The notes below the pieces were generated by a model that searched no databases, was not told where the DNA came from, and was given only the letters and a program-made list of their open reading frames with translations. A stretch of 23,813 nucleotides of DNA, from assembly GCA_003427395.1 (NCBI GenBank), contig BFEA01000815.1, positions 178,414-202,226 of the forward strand, written 5' to 3'. Position numbers and translations under genes: made by a program. The number at the start of each line of letters is the position of its first letter. Position 1 is the first letter of the stretch. Of this stretch, positions 10,982 through 19,730 are shown in pieces. This DNA is from Chara braunii (lineage: Eukaryota; Streptophyta; Charophyceae; Charales; Characeae).

Positions 10982-11262
10982 ACTGTTGATAAGCAGGGCT
11001 AAGTTCGCGTCCCAGTGACATCAGATGAGTAACCAACAAGGATTCCCTTGGCAGTGCATCACTGTTGATAAGCAGACCTGAGTTCGAGTCCCAGCGGAAT
11101 AATATGCGTAGCCGACCAGGAGTTCCCTGGTAGCTGTGAGCGAACCGGGAATAGCCCAGACTGTTGATCTCTGGTCGGACGGGGACACTTGTCCGATTTA
11201 AGCGCATAACTAAGTGGAGGAGAATAAACCAACAAGGATTCCCTTTGTAGCAACGAGTAAAA
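10982..11262 (+). repeat. tandem fragments related to the LSU rRNA 5' end (rDNA pseudo-fragments)
   Basis: Three units begin actgttgat (10982, about 11060, about 11160). The third resembles the conserved start of nuclear 25S/26S rRNA: ctggtcgg, then tttaagcgcataactaagtg, gaggagaataaa, ccaacaaggattccct and tagcaacgag. The second ends in gagcgaaccgggaatagccc, also an LSU-like string. The first carries ccaacaaggattccctt. In real rRNA these blocks are contiguous and in this order, but here they are diverged and split between units. Units 1 and 2 also carry agttcgagtccca, a B-box-like string, so a tRNA-derived repeat is an alternative. The comparison is from memory of the rRNA consensus. Confidence 0.6.
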
Positions 11263-11449
11263 TAATTCGGAACTAGATAGAAAAAAACAAGTCTACCCGC
11301 CAGGGCTACGCTTGCAGCCCTTTTTTGCTTTTTCTTTCTCCCTTTTTTGTCTGTTCTAAAGCCAGTTTTCTGATTAGCATATTAATCGAGTTTTTTAGTA
11401 ATCCATTTTTCCGAGCGTGAATGAGAAAAACTTACCCAGAACTTGTCCA
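11263..11449 (+). promoter_or_regulatory. putative 5' flank/leader of the RF1 gene
   Basis: About 190 bases of A/T- and pyrimidine-rich sequence separate the rRNA-like repeats from the first in-frame ATG. They include T-rich runs and tgattagcatattaatcgag near 11370. A stop in the RF1 frame lies at 11399-11401, so coding cannot extend further upstream without splicing. No TATA box is assigned with confidence. Confidence 0.35.
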
Positions 11450-11453
11450 ATGA
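11421..11453 (+). promoter_or_regulatory. upstream ORF overlapping the RF1 start (ATGA)
   Basis: An ATG at 11421 opens a 10-codon frame (MRKTYPELVQ) whose TGA (11451-11453) overlaps the RF1 ATG (11450-11452) as ATGA. If the transcript includes this leader, ribosomes finishing the short ORF would be placed exactly on the downstream start, an arrangement that could lower or tune RF1 translation. The RF1 ATG has C at -3 and A at +4, a weak context. Relevance depends on the true transcription start. Confidence 0.4.
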
Positions 11454-13222
11454 GGGGAGTCTTGCGATTGATCGAGAGGAGCACAGCAGGTAGTACTAGT
11501 AGCCGCCAATGCTGCTCATGGGGGAACTACTGGACCATTGGGTTCATCAAGGGACCGCAATGGCGTTACCAAGTGGCTGAAGGAGGAGTAGGAGGAAATG
11601 CGCCCTCTAATCTCGTAAGAAAGGCTATTGGGGGGGTGAGCGTTAGGAAGGCCAGCAAGCTTGAAGTGCACAATCATTGTTCTGGGATAGGGAGGCCCGC
11701 TATGGACGGCGATTATGACGCAGTGACAAGTGAGAATTTTGCGCTTTCGGATCCAATACTGCCAGCAGTGGCAGCAGCAGGAGACAGATCAGAAGCAGGG
11801 CCTCGTTGCCTCTATAGAGGAAGTTTGCTTGCTGAGTGCAGGAATCGAGCCCTCCTCTCCCGCTTCTCCAGTCACAAAAGCCGAACTTGTAAGGAGGGTT
11901 TTGAGAGCCACAGGGGGAGAGTTGGGGTGGGATGGAGACTTCAAACAACAATGGGGCGATTGCCCTGCCAAGGGGAACGGCCAATGGCAGTTCACGGTTA
12001 TGATCACGGTCACGGAAGGCAGGGTGTTGAGACTACTCCGAGGAGGAAGTCTGATTCGCTGCTCCATCATCGATGCAAGGCGTTCGGCACAAGTGCATCA
12101 GCAGGAGGAGGTGCTAAGCTGGTGGTTCCCAAGGAACTGGCCGCTGTGCTCCAGAAGAGGATGACAGCCATAGAGGATCGCCACGGGGAGCTACAGCGGC
12201 GGGTGAGCGAGGATGTGATGATGGCCCCCGACGAGCTGGGCAAAATCAACAAGGAGTTGAGCCAGCTCACGCAACGTGTTGAGGTGATACGAGAGCTCAG
12301 AGCGAAGCGACAAGATATGAGCGATTTGCGTTCCCTTGCTGGAGATCCGAACGAAGAGGGGGAAGTCCAGGAGTGGGCTGCGGAGGAACTGAAGACGGTA
12401 GGAAAAGAGGTGGAAGAACTGGAGGCCACGGTACTCAGAATGATCCTTCCCAGAGATGAAATGGACAGCAAAGGGTGTATCTTGGAAGTGAGAGCTGGAA
12501 CAGGCGGGGAGGAGGCATCTCTATTTGCCATGGAGATCTTCCGCATGTACGAGCGCTTGTCAGAAATCAATAACTGGACCTTTGAAGTGATGGATATCAT
12601 GGCAACTGACCTTCGGGGGTGCAAGGAAGCAAGTGCTTCCATCTCTGGGGCAGGGGTCTTTGGTAGGCTGAAATTTGAAAGTGGGGTGCATAGGGTTCAG
12701 AGGGTACCAGTGACGGAAACCAGTGGCCGAGTGCACACGAGTGCGGCATCGGTGGTAGTCCTGCCGCAAGCAGATGAGGTGGATGTGCAGGTGAGAGAGG
12801 AGGACTTGCGTATAGACACGTACAGAAGTGGTGGTGCAGGTGGACAGCATGTTAACACCACGAACAGCGCGGTCCGAATCACACATATCCCGACGGGAAC
12901 TGTGGTCGCAATTCAAGATGAGAGATCCCAGCACAAGAACAAGGCAAAAGCGCTCAAAGTGTTGAGGGCACGCCTGTATGACCAGGAACGACAACGGCAA
13001 AGCACCGCTCGTTCGCAATCAAGATTGGCACAGATCGGGAGCGGAGATCGATCTGAGCGCATTCGGACATATAATTTCCCTCAGGGTAGAATCACAGACC
13101 ACCGCGTTGGGATAACTCAGTATGATATCGAACGGCTGATGGCGGGAGAGTCTCTCGATGTGTTCATTGATGCACTAGTCTTGAAGGAAGAGATGCAAGC
13201 GATATCCCACCTACAAGATTGA
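11450..13222 (+). CDS. organellar (probably mitochondrial) peptide chain release factor 1
   Basis: Class I release factor that reads UAA/UAG in the ribosomal A site and triggers peptide release. From the first ATG the single open frame gives 590 residues. The conserved RF1 body starts near residue 225 (KELAAVLQKRMTAIEDRHGE) and runs to the end, about 365 residues, the usual bacterial RF1 length. Signatures are LEVRAGTGGEEASLFAMEIF, FESGVHRVQRVPVTETSGRV with the PVT tripeptide for stop recognition (residues 420-422), and GGAGGQHVNTTNSAVRITH with catalytic GGQ at 464-466 (12839-12847). QDERSQHKNKAKAL and RTYNFPQGRITDHRVG follow. The GGQHVNTT and NFPQGR versions are like E. coli and plant mitochondrial RF1 rather than the cyanobacterial-type plastid factor. 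The N-terminal extension is long: MRGVLRLIERSTAGSTSS could be a presequence. ATG 11984 (ccaATGGC context) gives a more typical leader ending CKAFGTSASAGGG. The 11450-11983 part may be 5' leader or contain an intron. Confidence 0.9.
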   Translation: MRGVLRLIERSTAGSTSSRQCCSWGNYWTIGFIKGPQWRYQVAEGGVGGNAPSNLVRKAIGGVSVRKASKLEVHNHCSGIGRPAMDGDYDAVTSENFALSDPILPAVAAAGDRSEAGPRCLYRGSLLAECRNRALLSRFSSHKSRTCKEGFESHRGRVGVGWRLQTTMGRLPCQGERPMAVHGYDHGHGRQGVETTPRRKSDSLLHHRCKAFGTSASAGGGAKLVVPKELAAVLQKRMTAIEDRHGELQRRVSEDVMMAPDELGKINKELSQLTQRVEVIRELRAKRQDMSDLRSLAGDPNEEGEVQEWAAEELKTVGKEVEELEATVLRMILPRDEMDSKGCILEVRAGTGGEEASLFAMEIFRMYERLSEINNWTFEVMDIMATDLRGCKEASASISGAGVFGRLKFESGVHRVQRVPVTETSGRVHTSAASVVVLPQADEVDVQVREEDLRIDTYRSGGAGGQHVNTTNSAVRITHIPTGTVVAIQDERSQHKNKAKALKVLRARLYDQERQRQSTARSQSRLAQIGSGDRSERIRTYNFPQGRITDHRVGITQYDIERLMAGESLDVFIDALVLKEEMQAISHLQD

Positions 13223-13421
13223 CCGCAACTTGTGTGAACCTATTCATTGATACAAGATGAACCTCAACTTGTGTCAACAGATGTGTTTGTACATGTACGT
13301 ATATACATATTGATGCGACCACATTGATGACTTTCTGCTTGCTGATGACACCCTGCTCTGCACGATGGACAGTGTGACACAACCCCCCTCCTGCTGTAGA
13401 ACATGAAGCGCTGTGGTCAGA

Positions 13422-13424
<3 letters not shown>
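13223..13424 (+). other. putative 3' UTR of the RF1 gene
   Basis: The sequence after the stop carries a short internal repeat (gcaacttgtgt / tcaacttgtgt, about 38 bases apart). No AATAAA was seen in the first 400 bases. TGTAA strings occur further on, near 13612 and 13739. The transcript end is not determined. Confidence 0.35.

Positions 13425-13504
<80 letters not shown>
13425..13504. repeat. composite (CT)n(GT)n microsatellite
   Basis: About 16 CT units pass directly into about 24 GT units. Frames open across it are artefacts. Confidence 0.97.
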
Positions 13505-13506
<2 letters not shown>

Positions 13507-13585
13507 ATTGCAGGCATGTGTGCACGGTGATTGTTCATGGTTTTGCACATGGCACATGATGAATGTATGATCGAGCTCCTGTGAT

Positions 13586-13765
13586 GAACCTTCTTTTGGT
13601 TCGTCCTTGGCTGTAACTTATCATGACATCTGTCCTGAATGTTCTCTACTGAATCTCTAGAATGTTTTCTGGTTGTTTTCATGGCATGCACGGTCTCTGC
13701 CAGCCGCAGCAGAACCTTCTTTTGGCTCGTCCTTGACTGTAACCTGTCATGGCAGTGTTGCTTTG
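13586..13765. repeat. direct repeat pair at 126-bp spacing
   Basis: gaaccttcttttggttcgtc at 13586 and gaaccttcttttggctcgtc at 13712 are each followed by cttg(g/a)ctgtaac and a tcatg-containing segment. About 50 bases per copy are shared. Confidence 0.85.
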
Positions 13766-14544
13766 AATGTGGTGTGTTAGCTTTACACTGTCATCATCTG
13801 CATCCTCCGTTCATACCCTGTTTGTCGGAAAAGGGGTCTCTTAGCCCAACCCCCTGCTTCTTCCCCCAGATAGATCCTTTGAGGCTTGTGGGATGGACCG
13901 CCAACAATGGAGGACGTCTCTTTCTCCCGCAGGATTGATGTTGGCAATCTGTTTATGGATGGACACGTGGTCATTGGCCTCGCTATATTCAATTCAGTTC
14001 GGTTCTGCTTCTTCTTCTTTGTCTTCCTTGCTGAGTAGAACCCTTTTTTTTTTGCCCTTGGCTTGCCTCCTTCATAGGGTGTGCAAATGGCGACGCATCT
14101 GCTGCAGCCATCTCTATCGCGATGTGCATCTATTTTGGTTGCAAGTGCAAACACCGAAGGTGATGGTGATGAACGATGAAATATGACAGCAAGTCAGCTG
14201 TGTACCTTACTGAGTGTGCGAACCTGGGAAGATAGAATGCTTGTGTGATAGTTTGCTAATGTAAAACAGATGGATGCCGGAACAATTAATCATCCATTGT
14301 CTTATCTCCATCTTATTAGATTAAGCTGCAGTACACGGCCCCCAGCTTTGCAGAAAGGCAACTTGTCCCCACCAAACTGTAGCAATGGCGTGGCCAACCG
14401 GACCACAATGGCTGGCGGCGCCAGCCAAAAACGAAAAACAGTTTGTCGCTGGCGGTTCGGAAAGGCTTGGCGCGGTGTAAGGCGCCTCAAGGCCCGGGTG
14501 TACTGGTGGTTTAAAAACTAACCCGGGTCTCGCGTAACAGGCCC
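13766..14544. other. gene-free interval with a GC hairpin
   Basis: No conserved frame is seen. A T-rich tract lies near 14045. A 7-bp-arm inverted repeat ggctggc-ggc-gccagcc sits at 14410-14426. The start of the interval may still be RF1 3' flank. Confidence 0.5.
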
Positions 14545-14699
14545 CATGCAAGACCCGATTCGGCTGGTGGGGGCTCATGCAAGACCCGGATCCGCAGGGG
14601 GGGGCTTACGTAAGACCCGGGGTGGCTGGTGGGGGCTCATGCAAGACCCGAGGCAGGCGGTTGGGCCTCATGCAAGACCTGGGGTGGCTGGTGGGACCC
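14545..14699. repeat. 31-bp minisatellite, five units
   Basis: Units start at 14545, 14576, 14607, 14638 and 14669 with a constant 31-bp period. The core is catgcaagacccg (tacgtaagacccg in unit 3), followed by a G-rich ggctggtgggggct-like half. The period is not a multiple of three, so open frames through it are not evidence of coding. Confidence 0.93.
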
Positions 14700-15091
14700 G
14701 GCAACATGCAGTGTGTTTCTTTGTTTTTCAGAATCCGGGTCGGGTGTGGCCTTTGCTTTGTTGCTTCTGTTTGTCATTTGATTCAGGTCCTATTCAGTCG
14801 TGCTGATCCATCAGAAGTTCCTTTTTTTTTTTTTTTTCTCGTAATAGCGAGTCCTGTTCCGAGTTTTGTGAAAGCGCCCTTCCAAACTAACGGCCATATG
14901 CGTCCCTGAATGTATACAAGAAAAGATTCAGGTTCAATACAGTCTTGCTGAGGGTTTGTACTTCCCGTGAACCTCGCTACGGCCTCCTTGTGTCCTTGAA
15001 TGAATACGAGCCACGATTCCTGTCAGTGTGTCAGAACTACCGGTTGTGTACATGTTACATGCTGCGCCTGCAACATGCTGCACCTACAACA
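14700..15091. other. gene-free interval
   Basis: It contains a T run at about 14822-14837 and cctgaatg(t/a)ata / ccttgaatgaatacga-like related phrases near 14905 and 14993. No gene or RNA is recognised. Confidence 0.5.
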
Positions 15092-15347
15092 AGGGCCATT
15101 TTCAGGCCCTGTGTCGTTCAGCCTGAAAGCCTGAAAACAAGGGCCTACAGGCCCTGTGTCGTTTCAGCCTGAAAGCCTGACAACAAGGGCCTACAGGCCC
15201 TGTGCCGTTTCAGCCTAAAACAGGGCCGTCCAGGCCCTGAGTCTTTTCAGCCTGAAACGGAGGGCCATTTTCAGGCCCTCATAAGATCGACCTGCCCTGA
15301 AACTCAGGCACCAGACCAGGGTTTTAGCACAGGCCATTTTGGGCCTG
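15092..15347. repeat. array of six GGCC-armed inverted repeats
   Basis: Hairpin-capable units are agggcc..ggccct at 15092-15110, agggcctacaggccct at 15140-15155 and 15186-15201, cagggcc..ggccctg at 15221-15239, agggcc..ggccct at 15261-15279, and caggcc..ggcctg at 15330-15347. Between several of them lies a second palindrome, tttcagcctgaaa. Unit spacing varies (48, 46, 36 and 39 bases), so loop and spacer change while the arms are kept. Confidence 0.85.
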
Positions 15348-15425
15348 TTTTCAAGACAACCCTTATTTGAGCTTCAACGCCAGGGTCTGGCACGTTTTGA
15401 CATTTGGCAAGAGCAGCCTCCTGGA

Positions 15426-15453
15426 CGGGCCAGCACGATATAAGACTGGCCCG
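15426..15453. promoter_or_regulatory. TATA-like motif inside an inverted repeat
   Basis: cgggccag (15426-15433) and ctggcccg (15446-15453) are perfect inverted arms around acgatataagac. The atataag could be a TATA box or may be coincidental. It lies directly downstream of the GGCC hairpin array. Confidence 0.25.
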
Positions 15454-15559
15454 CCCTGCAGGCTGCAGTTCATAGGGACTTCCCAGGCACTCCACGTGCA
15501 GTTCAGGAGGCAGGAGGTAGTCTTCAGGATTCGGCAGCAGCACGCTGGAGGAGCGCTGC

Positions 15560-15747
15560 AGTAGTAGTAGTAGCGTTAGCAGTAGTCTTCAGCGCTGGGC
15601 GCTAGTAGGAGCTAGAGTAGTACTGGAGAGAGAGAGAGAGAGAGATTGGGCGGAGGCCAGGGAGACTTACCTGCAGCGCCATAGCTCCAGCTTCGTCTTC
15701 GAGGTACCTGCAGCACAGCACCATCTTCACAGGTTAGTGCCTGGCAC

Positions 15748-15822
<75 letters not shown>
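15560..15822. repeat. AGT trinucleotide tract and two (GA)n microsatellites
   Basis: agtagtagtagtag near 15560 is followed by (GA)n at about 15624-15646 and a longer (GA)n at about 15751-15822, then TTC-rich sequence. The flanks between them contain short possible splice-donor strings (gaggtacc, caggttagtg), with no gene assignable. Confidence 0.9.
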
Positions 15823-15825
<3 letters not shown>

Positions 15826-16070
15826 CTCTTCTTCTTCTTCTCAGTCCACCATCTCCCTCTCACCCTCTCGCTACCTGACCTCACTGCATCAGCAGACTAC
15901 GAGAGAGCGGGCTTAGTGACATTTGGATCCAGACTCGACATTGGGCTTCAGACATTTGACGAGGGATTATCTGGGACTTTACCGAAGACTTGGTGTTAAC
16001 GACATTCCCATCTCCCCCCTCTTCCTCGTCTGTGTATGGTCTGGACCTGGCACATTCTTCCTGTGTGTAG

Positions 16071-16226
16071 TGCCAGGCCCCCGTCACACCTTGTGATGAG
16101 GATGATGTATGTTTGGTCTGCATTGCGACATTGATTGGGCTAGTCATTGGTATTCTAGCATTCTGCTGCGCTGTCTTGTACTACGTAAGAGAGGTCAGTC
16201 CCGGTCAGGTCAGGACTTATATCTAA
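16071..16226 (+). other. possible exon encoding a membrane helix
   Basis: After the in-frame TAG at 16068, one frame reads CQAPVTPCDEDDV, a hydrophobic run (CLVCIATLIGLVIGILAF), a positively charged flank (YYVREVSPGQVRTYI) and a TAA at 16224-16226. The stretch is preceded by cttcctgtgtgtag, which could be a splice acceptor. There is no ATG in the frame, and another frame is open over the same bases. A single-pass membrane exon is possible, but so is chance. Confidence 0.2.
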
Positions 16227-16761
16227 GTCTTCCACTGCGCTACAAAGCACCATTTTTGTATGTATCAGGATGTACACTGCTTGTTGAGATTCTACTAGCA
16301 ATGCATTGTCCATTCAGTCCTTTTCATCACATTGTGGATCCTTGGCTATATAGGTACATCGCCCAACTGGGCATGTAACAGTACAGCACGATGGACACTT
16401 ATATTGAATGCATTGGACTTGAAAAATCACTTGGATGCATCCCAGCAGGCCTGAGAGAATCAACACACAAACACACACACACACACAATGTTCACACTTA
16501 CTTTCTGGACATGGTCTGGGCTTGTCCGGTAGGGTCAAACATGGCCGAAAAGTCCCAGTAATATTTTTTACGGGCGCATAGGATGCGGAAGACGTCCTGG
16601 GTGACCCCCTTTAAAAAAAAAAAAAAATGGTCTGTGGGGTGGCAATCCGGACCTACTGAACCAGACACCGGACACAGACATCCAGACCCAGACCGTCTGG
16701 ATCCCGATCCGGACGTCCAGCCGTAGTCATGATAATAATCGAGCACCAATTTGAACCTTCC
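16227..16761. other. gene-free interval
   Basis: It contains a CA tract near 16467-16487, an A15 run near 16613-16627 and a partly inverted ggatcc/gtctgg-rich segment near 16690-16712. No coding sequence is recognised. Confidence 0.5.
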
Positions 16762-17195
16762 CTCCCCTGTATCTGATGTCCTGATTGCATCAACAGAGCA
16801 GCGGTGTCGATGGTGTGCAGAACGGCCCACATCTGTGCCCAGGTAATGAAGAGCAAGACAGTCTTGTCTGTACCATTTTTATCCTCGCATACGACGCAAG
16901 CCGGTTTCCCCGCCAGAGTATCTTTGATGACGGTCTCGTGCACGTCGATGCCCCAGAAGGCTGTCCTTCCCAACAGACCTCCCCTGTATCCGATGTCCTG
17001 ATTGCATCAACAGAGCAGTGGTGTCGATGGTGTGCACAACGGCCCGCGCCTGTGCCCAGGTAATGAAGAGCAAGACAGCCTTGTCTGTACCATTTTTATC
17101 CTCGCATACGACGCGAGCCGGTTTCCCCGCCGGAGTATCTTTGATGACGCTCTGGTGCACGTCGATGCCCCAAAGGCTGTCCTTCCGAACACACC
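16762..17195 (-). repeat. 217-bp tandem duplication with coding-like antisense content
   Basis: Units are 16762-16978 and 16979-17195 at a constant offset of 217. On the minus strand both encode a similar peptide: VIKDT(L/P)AGKPA, VVCEDKNGTDK, VLLFITWAQ, HTID and ALLMQSGH. Because 217 is not a multiple of three, the two copies are not in the same frame. The peptide looks like decayed protein-coding DNA, perhaps from a mobile element, but I do not recognise the family. Confidence 0.9.
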
Positions 17196-17375
17196 TCTAT
17201 GCGCAGCAAGAGCTCAGCAAAGCATGCGTGCTCCACGCCTTGGGGTTAGCATGGTGACCGAGAGCCGTGCTCGCCCAGGGCCCTTCAGAGGCACCACCCT
17301 CTTCCACCAGATGCGCCGCCAGGAAGAATGTCAACTCTCAAGGTAGAGCGCTCAGGACTCCTGAACCAGAAGAGG

Positions 17376-17513
17376 ACTCTCAAGACGAACTCTCTTCTTC
17401 ACAGTAAGAAGACATTGAGATGGGAAGATAAGGTAAGGAACAACATACTCAAGACAAACTCTCTTCCTCACGGTAAGAAGACATTGAGATGGGAAGATAA
17501 GGTAAGGAACAAC
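17376..17513. repeat. 69-bp tandem duplication
   Basis: Two units (17376-17444 and 17445-17513) share gtaagaagacattgagatgg and gaagataaggtaaggaacaa. 69 is 23 codons and the plus frame stays open (KKTLRWEDKVRNNI twice). Both units contain gtaag strings resembling splice donors. No gene is identified. Confidence 0.9.
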
Positions 17514-17821
17514 ATACCTGGAGATAGCTGCCCCCAACCACAGATGTCTCGCCAATTGAGCCGGCGTTCATTTTGATGACCGATCACAGCCTCGGCACCA
17601 CACACAATGCAAATGCAGTGCCACGTCAGCATGCCCTCATCACTCCACATACATCTATTGTCGCCACAGCCTTCCATCCGTCACCACAGCCTTCCAGTCC
17701 CGCTCCCCTTTATCGGGGAGGGACTCAATCAGCCAGCGTCAAAGTATCCTAACTGCAGAGAAGTTCCGTCAGCGCGCCAAATAACCAAGACACCAGCGCC
17801 AGTATGGCGATATCTGAACTA
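17514..17821. other. gene-free interval
   Basis: Mixed sequence with a short repeat (cgccacagccttcc / caccacagccttcc near 17655 and 17680). No gene is seen. Confidence 0.45.
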
Positions 17822-17833
17822 GCTCCGATACCA
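17822..17833 (-). promoter_or_regulatory. candidate initiator-tRNA primer-binding site of an LTR retrotransposon
   Basis: On the minus strand tggtatcggagc matches 11 of 12 bases of TGGTATCAGAGC, the initiator-methionine tRNA primer site common in plant LTR elements. An LTR would then lie at higher coordinates, but no paired LTR, gag or pol is visible. It could be a solo fragment or chance. Confidence 0.25.
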
Positions 17834-18841
17834 AATTCCAAGGAAAATGAGTGAGAGCGATAGACAGAAAACCAAATTGCATTATCACGCTGTAGACCAG
17901 ATAATCGTGTACCAAGCAGAAAGCACAACACCTAGAAATACAAGCCAAGTAAGAGCAATACAATGAACTCCAATTACAATGCCGGCCCTCACTCGCGCAC
18001 CAGCATAGTATCTCATGTCGCCCTTCTTGATTGCTGCTCAGCGCCATGCCTATCCTACTCAGCACCTACTCTAGCCTACTCTACATCATGCAACAGGAGT
18101 CACTTCAAGCTGAAGACATCCTGCGTCGCTCCTTCGTCCACCATCTTTCATCCGGAGGACTGTTGAAGTACGCACTGCCACATCAACATGCTCCCAAAAA
18201 CAAAACAAAAACCACCCTCCGCCCGTGCTCAACTACCAAATGCAAACTGAGTTGACCACCTTCCATCGCCGCTGCTCTCCTTCTCCCTCCTCCTCCCTCC
18301 TCCTCCCTCCTCATTCCCCTAATGGCCTTTGTCATCTTCGTCCCCCTTCCTTCTCCTTCGGTAGTCCCCTTTTCTCTACCATCCATCCTCCTCTTCCTTT
18401 TTCAGTCCCTCCTTGTTCATCGATCTTTCCTCCATGGCAGTCGCCAGTTCTCGACCGCATGTACTCTCCTCCTTCTCCCTCTTCCTCCTCCTCCCTCCAC
18501 CCTCGGTCCATCAAAGTCCTCCCTCCTCCTTCCTTCCCCGTTCTTTGTCTTCTTCCCTGTCGTCCCCTTCGCTTCCCATGCATGCCGGACTGGTGGGGGG
18601 AAAAAAAACACCGTGATCGGAGATCGACAAGCGTTGTGCCCTGCTTCTGGCTCTTTCTCCTCCTCCGTCCTCCATCAGCAGTCCCGGAACTTTCCTCCTG
18701 CTGGGCCAAATGCCATCCTCATCTGCCCGCCATGTTAGCCAGGAACATTGTCGGGTCTTCCCCGTGTACAAAACGAAAAAACAATGTGCCTGTCTTCACT
18801 ACAGAACACGTGCAAAACAAGAACGAATCTTCTGCTAGAAC
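17834..18841. other. gene-free interval, CT-rich in its second half
   Basis: About 18255-18690 is strongly C/T-rich (ctcctcctccc units), which opens long frames of Pro/Ser/Leu on one strand and Gly/Glu/Arg on the other. None resembles a protein. From about 18750 it leads into the repeat cluster. Confidence 0.5.
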
Positions 18842-19197
18842 ATGGAAAGATGCACCGCCATGTTTTGTCTTTTGTGCATACACCGAGCAGTGGAGAAACA
18901 ACACGGCTTAAATGGAAAGATGCACCGCCATGTTTTGTCTTTTGTGCATACACCGAGCAGTGAGAAAGGACGACAACAACACGGCTTAAATGTGAATGAA
19001 TCTTTTCCTAGAACATGGAAAGATACACCACCATGTTTTTTGTCGTTTGTGCATGTACTGACCCGTGGAGCAAGGCCCTACGAAAACCAAAAAAAACAAA
19101 GAACAACGTATACGTATGGAAAGAAAGGAAAACAATACTGAAGAAAGGTGAGAATGACTCTTCCGCAAGAACATGGAAAGATACACCACCGGTGGTG
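18842..19197. repeat. four diverged copies of an atggaaagat(g/a)cacc repeat
   Basis: Copies begin at 18842, 18912, 19015 and 19173. The first two are 70 bp apart and nearly identical through tgttttgtcttttgtgcata and caccgagcagtg. Copies 3 and 4 are preceded by related gaatga.tctt..c..gaac leaders. Copy 4 breaks off in a perfect 14-bp palindrome, caccaccggtggtg (19184-19197). Confidence 0.85.
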
Positions 19198-19664
19198 GAG
19201 CGACGCCCTGTCCTGCGTGAGTCTGCTCACCTGAAGGGGTTGAGCTATGAACTTGTATTCAAACATTTGTGCTGCTATCACCCACCGCACCGCGCTGAAA
19301 AAAAAAGGGGAAACTGGCAAACGAAACGCCGCGGCAAAAGAAGCCCGCCCCAGCGAAGTGCCAGCACGATGAAACGACACCGTGACACCACACCGCCCGA
19401 CACTCCAAAAATCCAGGGCTCCCTGGGGCGGTCCACGCCCCACCGGTTTTTTGTTGGGCCCGCGCGGTAGTGTTACGTGAGGATCGCTATTTTTTCAAGG
19501 AGTGTTACGCGAGGACCTACTTATTTGGCCATAAGAACTTGAATGCTGCTGTTGGAAAACACCGGACCCCCTTGGATGTATTTAGATGGACCCTACAGAC
19601 CCTCCAATTTTCAGAGTCCTTGACGTATTCTTTGGAGCATGAAAAATTGCAGAAGTTGGAGTAC
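19198..19664. other. gene-free interval
   Basis: A short repeated phrase occurs (gtgttacgtgagga near 19470 and gtgttacgcgagga near 19502). A segment at 19611-19658 resembles 21513-21560. No coding sequence is recognised. Confidence 0.45.
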
Positions 19665-19730
19665 TTTTTTTTTTTTTTTTTTTTTTTTGAGAAAAACGAT
19701 GTTGGTATCAAATTACCGGGAAGCGGGCCC

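Noticed and set aside
11417-11449. Extending RF1 to a GTG start at 11417
   Set aside because: The window is nuclear eukaryotic, where GTG initiation would be exceptional; the first ATG is at 11450.
12067-13018. Minus-strand frames across the RF1 gene
   Set aside because: Shadows of the RF1 coding sequence in antisense; the RF1 motifs on the plus strand are unambiguous.
11450-13222. Plastid-type RF1 (APG3-like)
   Set aside because: The GGQHVNTT...RITH and NFPQGR versions are like proteobacterial and mitochondrial RF1, whereas the plastid factor is cyanobacterial-type. RF2 is also excluded, because PVT is present rather than SPF.
13164-13691. 175-residue minus-strand frame after RF1
   Set aside because: Its centre is HTHTHT/RERERE from the microsatellite at 13425-13504 and the rest resembles nothing.
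18225-18911. 228-residue Ser/Pro-rich plus-strand frame
   Set aside because: It follows a C/T-rich tract with tandem ctcctc units; composition alone keeps it open and no motif is present.
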